Shown here: piece after piece, positions 47,543 to 54,155 of the stretch
Numbering within the stretch: position 1 is the first letter of the stretch
How the letters are laid out: each line of letters begins with the position of its first letter
Source of the DNA: an uncultured bacterium
GTDB lineage: Bacteria; Verrucomicrobiota; Kiritimatiellia; RFP12; UBA1067
NCBI GenBank assembly: GCA_902769585.1
Contig: CACXPT010000002.1
Coordinates: 1-54,155 of the forward strand
Length of the DNA stretch: 54,155 nt
Reading direction: 5' to 3'
Translations under genes and position numbers: made by a program
Notes under the pieces: model-generated
What the model saw: the letters and a program-made list of their open reading frames with translations, nothing else
Told to the model about the DNA's origin: nothing
Databases searched by the model: none

Positions 47543-48465
47543 CGCACGTGCCGGTACTTCTTCGGGAAACGATTGACGCGCTCGCGATCAAGGCGGGCGG
47601 CACGTACGTGGACGGCACGCTCGGCAGGGGCGGCCACGCGCGAGAGATACTGCTGCGCGCGGGCACGGGCGCGAGGCTTGTCGGCATCGACCGCGACGAG
47701 CAGGCGCTGGCGGAAAGTTCCGAACGCCTTGGAGGCGTGCCGGGCGTGAGCATCACGCTGGTGCACGGCTGCCACGGGAACATCGCGAAGATCGTCCGCG
47801 ACGAGGGGATCGATTCCGTGGACGGCGTGCTCCTCGACCTCGGCGTGTCGAGTCCGCAGCTCGACGAGGCGGAGCGCGGGTTCAGCTTCAGGGCGGAAGG
47901 TCCGCTCGACATGCGCATGGACAGGTCGCGCGGCGAGACGGCGGCCGACATCGTGGCGACGCGCGGCGAGGAAGAGCTGTCGACGCTGCTGCGCACTCTC
48001 GGCGAGGAGCCGGCCGCGCGCAGGATCGCGAAGGCGATAGTGCGCGCGCGCGCGGCGGGGCGCATCTCTACGACCGCGCAGCTTGCGGCGCTCGTGGAGA
48101 GCACGGTGGGGCGCACCGGCCCGCACCATCCCGCGACGCGGACGTTCCAGGCGCTGCGCATGGCGGTGAACGACGAGCTGGGCGAGCTCGAGCGCGCGCT
48201 GGAGGGCGGGCTTGGTCTGCTTAAGCCCGGCGGCAGGTTCGCGGTGATCACTTTCGAAAGCATTACCGACCGGATCGTGAAGCGGTTCTTTGCCGCGCAC
48301 GCTGGCCGGATGGTGTCCCTCCAGTCGGGGGGCGAACGGTGGGAGGGTGACCTCCCGAAGGTGAATCTGGTAACACGACGCGCCGTCACGGCGGCGGAAG
48401 AAGAGAAATCGGGCAATCCACGCTCGCGCAGCGCGAAGCTGCGGGCGGCAGAAAGGATACGGTGA
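47539..48465 (+). CDS. rsmH: 16S rRNA m4C1402 methyltransferase RsmH (MraW)
   Basis: The 308-residue protein begins MTHVPVLLRETIDAL, the family start, with the SAM-binding GGTYVDGTLGRGGHA, VDGVLLDLGVSSPQLD and GFSFRAEGPLDMRMD, and the C-terminal GGRFAVITFESITDRIVKRFF. All expected motifs are present at normal length. It methylates N4 of C1402 in 16S rRNA. It overlaps mraZ by four bases and the next gene by one base, as in typical division clusters. Confidence 0.96.
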   Translation: MTHVPVLLRETIDALAIKAGGTYVDGTLGRGGHAREILLRAGTGARLVGIDRDEQALAESSERLGGVPGVSITLVHGCHGNIAKIVRDEGIDSVDGVLLDLGVSSPQLDEAERGFSFRAEGPLDMRMDRSRGETAADIVATRGEEELSTLLRTLGEEPAARRIAKAIVRARAAGRISTTAQLAALVESTVGRTGPHHPATRTFQALRMAVNDELGELERALEGGLGLLKPGGRFAVITFESITDRIVKRFFAAHAGRMVSLQSGGERWEGDLPKVNLVTRRAVTAAEEEKSGNPRSRSAKLRAAERIR

Positions 48466-48884
48466 TGAGAAAGAACAGAAGGCACGTCAAGAGGTTCTCG
48501 CGCTTCAAGTTCGGCGCGACCGGAATCGTCGCGCTCATCGTGACAAGCTTCATATGGCTGATGATCTACTGGATGCTTGACGCGCAGTGCACGTCGATCA
48601 TGCGGGAGATCGGCAAGGCGGAGAACCAGGTCAAGCTGCTCGACGCCGAATACGGGCGCGAGGACGCCAAGTGGAACGCGATGAAGACGCGCGAGCGCCT
48701 TGACGAGAAGATCACGCGCTTCGGGCTGGCGATGCAGAGCCCGCAGCCTGACCAGGTCATAAGGATGATGGCGAACGGCAAGCCGGCCCCTGGCCAGATG
48801 GCCGTTGCGCGCGCCCAGGCCAGGGCGCGTACGGGTAACATGGCGTTGGCGGCCCCTCGCGGCAAGCGGCAGACCCGCCGTTGA
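48465..48884 (+). CDS. ftsL: FtsL-like division protein
   Basis: The 139-residue protein (ATG 48465; a GTG at 48462 is possible) has a basic cytoplasmic start, a single transmembrane helix (about 17-40, GIVALIVTSFIWLMIYWML) and a heptad-like periplasmic segment (about 45-80), the layout of FtsL. Sequence identity in FtsL is always low, so the call rests on position between rsmH and ftsI plus topology. The Ala/Arg/Gln-rich tail (about 100-139) is longer than usual. Confidence 0.7.
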   Translation: MRKNRRHVKRFSRFKFGATGIVALIVTSFIWLMIYWMLDAQCTSIMREIGKAENQVKLLDAEYGREDAKWNAMKTRERLDEKITRFGLAMQSPQPDQVIRMMANGKPAPGQMAVARAQARARTGNMALAAPRGKRQTRR

Positions 48885-48906
48885 CGCGGCACATGCGGCA
48901 AACCAC

Positions 48907-50781
48907 ATGACCGGCGCGAATGAAAAGTTACGTTTCTACGCCCCTGTGGCGCTGCTCATAGTCGGCGCGATCGGCATCGGCGTGAGGCTCGTCCTCCTCC
49001 ACCTGAACATGGTGATGGCGCACTCGAAGCAGCCGAACTACGGCTTCACCAGGAACACGCTCGGCGCAAGGGGGACGATCTACTGCTCGATCTACGGCAC
49101 GAAGGACACGAGCGTGCTGGCCCAGACGAAGACGGTGTGGGACTACCACCTTGACGCGCAGGCCGCCACGAGAGATCCAACCAACCCGAAGAAGCCGATA
49201 AGCCCGGAGCTGCGCCGCGAGAAGATGCAGACGCTCTCCGACGTGCTGCAGATCCCTCTCGTGCAGGTGATGGACGCATACGCGAAACGCCTCTCGAGCA
49301 CCTCCACCAACCTTGCGAAGTATGTCTACCTGGCGACGTCCGACGACGACGGGATCCATGCCGTGCTGTCCGATCCCAAGCGCAGGTTCAACGAGCTGGC
49401 TATCGACGAGAAGCAGGTGCGCGTCTATCCTCAGGGCAGGCGGCTCTCGCAGGTGCTTGGGTTCGTGAACAGGGACTCCGCCAGCGGCGTGGGCAGCGCT
49501 GGCATCGAGCAGGTCTACGAGAGGCTGCTGAAGGGGATGCCGGGCACGGTGCGCGGAACGCGCATCGCGACCGGCGGGGAGGCGCGCGTGCGCCGCGAGA
49601 TCGACGTCGACGCGAGGCCCGGCAACGACGTGTACCTCACCGTGGACCCGAACATCCAGTACGAGGTGGAGCAGGCGCTGCGTGCGGGAGTGGCGTCGAA
49701 CAAGGCCGCGCGCGCATGGTCGATCGTCCTCTCCGTCAAGACGGGCGCGGTGCTGGCGATGGCGAGCCTGCCCGACTACGATCCAAGCGAGTACAACAAG
49801 TCGTCCGCCGCCGAGCGGTTCAACGGGGCCATCTCTGAGAACTACGAGCCAGGCAGCGTGATGAAGACCATCACGGCGTGCGCGGTGCTGAACGAGGGGG
49901 TTGCCGGTCCGGACACGATGAAGAACACCGCACAGAACGACCCCAACTACTACAGGCTGCCAGGCGATGTGGGACACAAGTGGGAAGAGAGGATGAGCGT
50001 GCGCGACGCTCTCGTCCACTCTTCCAACATCGTCTTCGGCAAGCTGGGCGTGGACCTGGGGCCGAAGCGCCTGTGGACGTACATGACGGAGTTCGGCCTG
50101 GGGCGGCGGACCGGCATAGAGCTGCCGGGCGAGGAGACGGGACTGCTGCCGAACTGGAAGTCGTGGGACAAGGTGAAGTGGTCGCGCGCGCCGATAGGGC
50201 AGGGCGTGGCGGTGACGGCGATACAGCTGGCTAGCGCATACGCGGCGATCGGCAACGACGGCGAGCTGCTGCGTCCGTTCATCGTGAAGAAGGTCGTGGC
50301 GCCGGACGGTTCCGTGCTCAGCGAGCACCCCGAGAAGGAGGTGCTTGGCCATCCGATCAAGGCGTCGACCGCGCGCAAGGTGCGCGAGATGATGCTCGGC
50401 GTGGCGAAGAAGGGCGGCACCGCGCGGCGCGCGGCCGTGCAGGGATATTCCGTGGCGGGCAAGACCGGCACGGCGCAGATGAAGGAGGGGCGTGGATACT
50501 CGAAGACCGCGTACAACGCGTCGTTCATCGGCATCGTGCCCGCGTCGCGTCCGGAGATTGTCATCCTAGTGACATACCAGAAGCCGGCGTACTGCCGCTC
50601 GCGCAGCGGCTCCGAGGAGCTGGGCGTGCCGATCTTCAACCATCAGGGCGGCATCTGCGCCGCGCCAACTTTCAGCCGCATCGCGAGCAAGGTACTCAGG
50701 TACATGGCTGTGGAGCCGGACATCCCCGAGGAGATAGACCCCGAGCTGTACGAGGACATTCAGGAGGAGGGGGTGCCATGA
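48907..50781 (+). CDS. ftsI: Division transpeptidase FtsI (class B penicillin-binding protein)
   Basis: The 624-residue protein starts at ATG 48907, which places a transmembrane helix (about 9-32) at the N-terminus; a longer frame would precede it with an Arg-rich tail lying in ftsL. The pedestal domain (about 60-270) is followed by a transpeptidase domain with SVMK (in EPGSVMKTIT), SSN (HSSNIVFG) and KTGTAQ. These are the SxxK, SxN and KTG active-site motifs, all present. It crosslinks septal peptidoglycan. The stop overlaps the murE start (ATGA at 50778-50781). Confidence 0.94.
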   Translation: MTGANEKLRFYAPVALLIVGAIGIGVRLVLLHLNMVMAHSKQPNYGFTRNTLGARGTIYCSIYGTKDTSVLAQTKTVWDYHLDAQAATRDPTNPKKPISPELRREKMQTLSDVLQIPLVQVMDAYAKRLSSTSTNLAKYVYLATSDDDGIHAVLSDPKRRFNELAIDEKQVRVYPQGRRLSQVLGFVNRDSASGVGSAGIEQVYERLLKGMPGTVRGTRIATGGEARVRREIDVDARPGNDVYLTVDPNIQYEVEQALRAGVASNKAARAWSIVLSVKTGAVLAMASLPDYDPSEYNKSSAAERFNGAISENYEPGSVMKTITACAVLNEGVAGPDTMKNTAQNDPNYYRLPGDVGHKWEERMSVRDALVHSSNIVFGKLGVDLGPKRLWTYMTEFGLGRRTGIELPGEETGLLPNWKSWDKVKWSRAPIGQGVAVTAIQLASAYAAIGNDGELLRPFIVKKVVAPDGSVLSEHPEKEVLGHPIKASTARKVREMMLGVAKKGGTARRAAVQGYSVAGKTGTAQMKEGRGYSKTAYNASFIGIVPASRPEIVILVTYQKPAYCRSRSGSEELGVPIFNHQGGICAAPTFSRIASKVLRYMAVEPDIPEEIDPELYEDIQEEGVP

Positions 50782-51896
50782 GGATATACGGCATCACCGG
50801 CACGAACGGCAAGACGACGACGACGTGGATCCTCGACGAGTTCCTGGGCGGCGGCGGCTATGTCACCACGGTGGAGGCGTACACGGGACGCCGCCGCTTC
50901 TCCACCGGCTACACCACGCCGCCCCTGCCTGCTCTCAAGGAAATTTTCGCAGAGATGGAGGCGGCTGGCTGCGCGACGTGCGTGATGGAAGTATCGAGCC
51001 ACGCCATACACCAGCGCCGCACGGGCGACACGGTCTTCGCCGGCGGCGGCTTCACGAACCTCACGGAGGACCATCTCGACTACCACAAGACGATGGAGGC
51101 GTACTTCCAGGTTAAGGCCGACTTCTTCCGTCGCCTGGCGGAGTCGACGCCAGGCGCGCCCGCGGCCATCTGCGTGGACGGCGAGTACGGTCGGCGGCTC
51201 GCCGACATCTGCCGCAGTCTGCCGCTCCGCACGATCGAGTGTGGCCTTTCTGTCGCAGGCGGCATTAAGGACCTTAAAGGCTTTAACGATCTTAATGACC
51301 TTAAGGACTTTATTGTCGCGAGGTGTCCGCTGGTGGGGCGGTACAACGTGCAGAACGTGCTCTTGGCGGCAGCGCTCGCGCATGGAGCCGGCGTGCCGCT
51401 CGCGGACATCGTGGCGAAGATACCTCTCCTTAAGCCTCGCTGGGGGCGGCTGGAGCGCGTGGCGACTCGAAGCGCGGCCGACGTGTTCGTTGACTACGCG
51501 CACACGGACGACGCGCTCGCCAACGTGCTTTCCACCGTGCGGGAGTTCACGAAGGGGAAGGTGTGGGCCGTGTTCGGCGCGGGCGGCGACCGTGATCGCG
51601 CGAAGCGTCCGCTCATGGGCGCCGCCGCGGCCGCGAACGCGGACCGGCTCGTGGTAACGAGCGACAACCCGCGCAGCGAGGAGCCGATGTCCATCATCGA
51701 GCAGATCGTGGCAGGCATCCCTGCTGGCACGGAAGTGACCATCGAGCCTGACCGCGCGAAGGCGATATGCTACGCGCTCGCCAACGTCGAGGCGGGCGAC
51801 ACGGTCGTCGTGTGCGGCAAGGGGCACGAGACCACACAGACGATCGGCGACAAGGTGATACACTTCGACGACAGGGAGACATGCGCACAGTTCTGA
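50778..51896 (+). CDS. murE: MurE-type UDP-MurNAc-tripeptide ligase lacking the N-terminal domain
   Basis: The 372-residue protein starts directly at the ATP-binding loop (MRIYGITGTNGKTTTTWI), so the usual N-terminal UDP-binding domain of about 90-100 residues is absent. The central ligase domain has VMEVSSHA, FTNLTEDHLDYHKTMEAY and the carbamylated-Lys region FQVKADFF. The C-terminal domain has FVDYAHT, VFGAGGDRDRAKRP and TSDNPRSEEP; DNPR is the meso-diaminopimelate signature. A 9-bp tandem repeat is inserted in frame in the linker between domains. The four-base overlap with ftsI fixes the start, so the short form is probably real. Confidence 0.88.
   Translation: MRIYGITGTNGKTTTTWILDEFLGGGGYVTTVEAYTGRRRFSTGYTTPPLPALKEIFAEMEAAGCATCVMEVSSHAIHQRRTGDTVFAGGGFTNLTEDHLDYHKTMEAYFQVKADFFRRLAESTPGAPAAICVDGEYGRRLADICRSLPLRTIECGLSVAGGIKDLKGFNDLNDLKDFIVARCPLVGRYNVQNVLLAAALAHGAGVPLADIVAKIPLLKPRWGRLERVATRSAADVFVDYAHTDDALANVLSTVREFTKGKVWAVFGAGGDRDRAKRPLMGAAAAANADRLVVTSDNPRSEEPMSIIEQIVAGIPAGTEVTIEPDRAKAICYALANVEAGDTVVVCGKGHETTQTIGDKVIHFDDRETCAQF
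51264..51312 (+). repeat. In-frame 9-bp tandem repeat inside murE
   Basis: About five copies of a 9-bp unit like CTTAAGGAC encode IKDLKGFNDLNDLKDF just before the GRYNVQNVLLA motif. Confidence 0.9.
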
Positions 51897-52288
51897 CAGC
51901 CTTCTTTGCAGCCATTCTCTTTGTCCTCGGGTGCTGGACGCCCGGCGACGTGCAGGAGAACCTGCCGAAGCACCGCGACAAGTTCCCGAAGGAGACGGCG
52001 TTCTTCATAATGAAGACTGAGCCTCGCGTCATGAACGCGCTCTCGGACGCGCTGAAGGCGCGTGGCTTCAAGGTCACGGACGATCGCACGCTCGCGACGG
52101 TCGAGATTCGGACGAAGATCGTGTCCTGGGAATACAACGACGCGGGATTCAGCGGCTTCTACGACCGCGACGAGATGACGCTCTCGCTCACGTTGGAGCG
52201 TCCGTCGACAGGGTTCATCATTGCGCGGCACACTGTCAAGGTCCGTTCCGACTTCCGCATCCTCGCGAAATACGTTGATGAGCTCTGA
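51881..52288 (+). CDS. Predicted lipoprotein of unknown function
   Basis: The 135-residue precursor starts at ATG 51881, inside the end of murE (16-base overlap, another frame), with a lipobox LFVLGC (Cys about 18). The mature part is mixed alpha/beta with VEIRTKIVSWEYNDAG and TLSLTLERP, which suggests a small beta domain. No family is recognised. The overlap implies co-expression with murE. Confidence 0.65.
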   Translation: MRTVLTAFFAAILFVLGCWTPGDVQENLPKHRDKFPKETAFFIMKTEPRVMNALSDALKARGFKVTDDRTLATVEIRTKIVSWEYNDAGFSGFYDRDEMTLSLTLERPSTGFIIARHTVKVRSDFRILAKYVDEL

Positions 52289-52300
52289 GCGGATTTGTGG

Positions 52301-52306
52301 TACAAT
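52301..52306 (+). promoter_or_regulatory. -10 element giving a probably leaderless MFS mRNA
   Basis: TGGTACAAT (TACAAT at about 52301-52306) stands six bases before ATG 52313, as before the hem fusion. No Shine-Dalgarno sequence fits between. Confidence 0.5.
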
Positions 52307-52312
52307 AGCGCC

Positions 52313-53509
52313 ATGAAAAAGAATCTTGCTCTACTGCCAATGCTGGCGGGTTTCTTCGTGATGGGTTTCAGCGACATCATCGGCACGGTGATGAATCAGG
52401 TGAAAGCGGAATGCAAGCTTTCCGACGTGACGGCGGGCTTCCTGCCGTCAATGATATTCATCTGGTTCTTCCTCATATCCATCCCCACCGGGGTGCTGTG
52501 CGGGAAGATCGGAAGGAAGAACACCGTCCTCGTCTCGCTCGGCGTCACCATGTTCGCGATGCTCCTGCCGCTGGCGGCCAACGCGGAGCGCTTCTGGATC
52601 TACTTCGTGTCGTTCGCGCTTCTCGGCATCGGCAACACGATCATCCAGGCCGCTCTTCCCGCGCTCATGAGCAACGTGGTGCCGCCGGAACAGCTGACGA
52701 GCCGCATCTCGCTGGGGCAGTTCGTGAAGGCGATCTGCGCGGCGCTCACGCCCGTGTTCGTGTATCTCACGGCGACGGCGCTCGGCAACTGGAAGCTCCT
52801 CTTCCCGCTGTACGGCGCGCTCACGGTCGTGGCCGCACTCTGGCTGTGGTTCACGTCCATCCCCGACGAACGCGATAACTCTCAAACTTCCAAACCTTCA
52901 AACTCTCAAACATCTTTCAAGAGCTGTCTGGCGATGTTAAAGCATCCCTACGTGCTCGCGATGACGGTTGGCATCCTCTTCTCCGTGGGGGCAGACGTCG
53001 GCTTTGCGGTGGCGATACCGGAGTACCTCAAGAACGTCTACAAGATGGATCTCGACAAGGCCGGCATGGGGCCGACGGTCTACTTCGTGGCGAAGACACT
53101 TGCGGCGATCGGCGGGGCGGCGCTCTTTGCGAAGGTGTCGGCGGCGAAGTGCTTCCCGTGGTGCATGGGCTTGGGCATCCTCGCGACGGCTGGCATCTTC
53201 TTCGCGCCGACATGGATCGTGTTCCTAGCGTGCGTGTTCGTCGCGGCGCTCGCGACGGCGAACAGCTTCGGCATGTGCATGGGCCTCGCGCTCGACCGCG
53301 TGCCCGAGAAGGCGAACGAGATCACGTCGCTGATGGTGATGGCGATCGTCGGCGGCGGAATCGTGACGCCGATCCTCGGCATCGTGCAGGGGAGCCGCGC
53401 GGGTGCCGCGGGCGTCGTCGGCGTGCTGCTCGCGTGCCTCGGATATCTGCTGGCGCTGGGCGTCTTCGCAGGGCGCTCGACCGGCAAGGCGAACGTTGTC
53501 AAGAATTGA
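52313..53509 (+). CDS. Major facilitator superfamily transporter (FucP-like)
   Basis: The 398-residue membrane protein has about 12 hydrophobic segments in two halves. The first half has FFVMGFSDIIGTVMNQVKAE and the loop-2 motif GKIGRKN; the layout and motifs resemble the fucose/glucose-galactose symporter group. Substrate is unknown; a sugar is the natural guess given nearby glycan enzymes. An 8-bp repeat in the central cytoplasmic loop adds a Ser/Asn/Thr-rich stretch in frame. ATG 52313 is preferred to an in-frame TTG at 52295 that lies upstream of the -10 box. Confidence 0.85.
   Translation: MKKNLALLPMLAGFFVMGFSDIIGTVMNQVKAECKLSDVTAGFLPSMIFIWFFLISIPTGVLCGKIGRKNTVLVSLGVTMFAMLLPLAANAERFWIYFVSFALLGIGNTIIQAALPALMSNVVPPEQLTSRISLGQFVKAICAALTPVFVYLTATALGNWKLLFPLYGALTVVAALWLWFTSIPDERDNSQTSKPSNSQTSFKSCLAMLKHPYVLAMTVGILFSVGADVGFAVAIPEYLKNVYKMDLDKAGMGPTVYFVAKTLAAIGGAALFAKVSAAKCFPWCMGLGILATAGIFFAPTWIVFLACVFVAALATANSFGMCMGLALDRVPEKANEITSLMVMAIVGGGIVTPILGIVQGSRAGAAGVVGVLLACLGYLLALGVFAGRSTGKANVVKN
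52877..52912 (+). repeat. In-frame 8-bp tandem repeat inside the MFS gene
   Basis: Four and a half copies of AACTCTCA/AACTTCCA/AACCTTCA encode NSQTSKPSNSQT in the loop between the two transporter halves. Confidence 0.93.
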
Positions 53510-53525
53510 AATCAAGGAGAATAGA

Positions 53526-54155
53526 ATGAACAGGAGAAACTTCATGAAGTCCGCCGCGCTGGCGCCGTTCTTCGGCGCGCTCGGCATGTGCGGTTCGTCG
53601 TCTGCGCAGGAGAAGTGCGCGCCGGCCTGCAGCGGGAAGGGGCATCCCCTCGCGGGCAAGAAGCTTCCGCCGTGGAAGCCGGGCGAGTTCCAGGTGCACT
53701 TCATCTACACGGGCGTGGCGGAGAGCATGTTCTGGATCATGCCCGACGGCACGACGATGCTCCTCGACTGCGGCGACCACAAGGCCTGGGCGCGCGGCAA
53801 GCTGGCCATCTGGGTCCTTCCCAACGGCTCGAAGAATGCCGGCGAGTGGATCGCCCGCTACGTGACGCGCGTCAACCCCGCGAAGACCGACGTCGACTAC
53901 ATGATGCTCTCCCACCACCACTCCGACCACGGCGGCGGCGAGACCTGGGGCGCCGGCACGCGCGAGTGGAACGGGCAGCAGATCTGCGTGAGCGGCTTCA
54001 TGCAGGCGGCGGACACGCTCAAGTTCGGCACGGCCTTCGACCGCGGCTGGCCGGACTTCAACGACCCCATCCCCGACGAGCGGTGCGACCCCAACTGCTA
54101 CGTCCTCATGCGCAAGGTCTACCCCTACCTCATGGAACGCGACGGCATGAAGATG
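53526..54155 (+). CDS. Exported metallo-beta-lactamase-fold protein (3' end beyond window)
   Basis: Open from ATG 53526 (AAGGAGAATAGA before it) to the end of the window, 210 residues visible. The start MNRRNFMKSAALAPFF is a twin-arginine-type signal. The metal-binding motif of the metallo-beta-lactamase fold appears as MMLSHHHSDHGGGE, after DGTTMLLDCGD, an arrangement seen in ComEC-like hydrolase domains. Substrate is unknown. The 16-base gap to the MFS gene suggests one transcript. Confidence 0.8.
   Translation, partial: MNRRNFMKSAALAPFFGALGMCGSSSAQEKCAPACSGKGHPLAGKKLPPWKPGEFQVHFIYTGVAESMFWIMPDGTTMLLDCGDHKAWARGKLAIWVLPNGSKNAGEWIARYVTRVNPAKTDVDYMMLSHHHSDHGGGETWGAGTREWNGQQICVSGFMQAADTLKFGTAFDRGWPDFNDPIPDERCDPNCYVLMRKVYPYLMERDGMKM

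Noticed and set aside
53581..53620. Lipoprotein signal in the last, partial gene
   Set aside because: A Cys follows LGM, but the twin-arginine-type start and weak lipobox make the exported non-lipoprotein reading equally likely; not called.

Overview
The window looks like chromosomal DNA of a high-GC, diderm bacterium. Diderm evidence: a secretin, a TpsB outer-membrane pore, lipoproteins and meso-diaminopimelate-type MurE. The mix of Hanks-type kinases, FHA proteins, a Tad machine, two-partner secretion and glycan-active enzymes fits the PVC superphylum, perhaps a Kiritimatiellota/Lentisphaerae/Verrucomicrobia-type host-associated lineage. That assignment is an inference from gene content and style; no rRNA or taxonomic marker was searched. 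Every gap between genes is shorter than 300 bases, and I see no tRNA, rRNA, CRISPR array or insertion sequence.

Layout. 1-4194: two carbohydrate-related genes, a partial unknown and a large secreted beta-helix protein. 4293-43709: one same-strand block of about 39 kb. It starts with an FHA-domain sigma54 activator and continues with cpaB, a secretin, an FHA-fused CpaF ATPase, tadB, tadC, two membrane FHA proteins, two Flp-type pilins, a prepilin peptidase, tadE/tadG-like pseudopilins, a repeat protein and two lipoproteins. It then holds three double-kinase receptors interleaved with a PP2C phosphatase and a TpsB/TpsA secretion pair, and ends with a DUF192 protein and a second CpaF. 43770-44762 (minus): a GH20-like glycosidase. 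44834-46858: a HemC-SUMT-HemD fusion followed by a strong terminator. 47075-51896: division/cell-wall genes mraZ-rsmH-ftsL-ftsI-murE. 51881 to the end: a lipoprotein, an MFS transporter and a partial metallo-beta-lactamase-fold protein.

The main candidate for an undescribed system is the 39-kb block: a Tad pilus/secretion machine wired into a Ser/Thr phosphorylation network (three tandem-kinase receptors, one phosphatase, and FHA domains on the transcription activator, on the secretion ATPase and on two membrane proteins), co-encoded with a two-partner-secreted repeat adhesin. Its control can be read in the DNA. Two near-consensus sigma54 promoters, one before cpaB and one before the pilin genes, each have a pair of similar TGTSCG-N5-NNSACA sites. 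The nearer site starts exactly 59 bp before the -24 GG in both cases. The activator gene sits directly upstream.

A second theme is short-period tandem repeats (7, 7, 8 and 9 bp units). One lies just upstream of the pilin enhancer pair. Three lie in frame inside conserved housekeeping proteins (HemC-SUMT-HemD, MurE, MFS).
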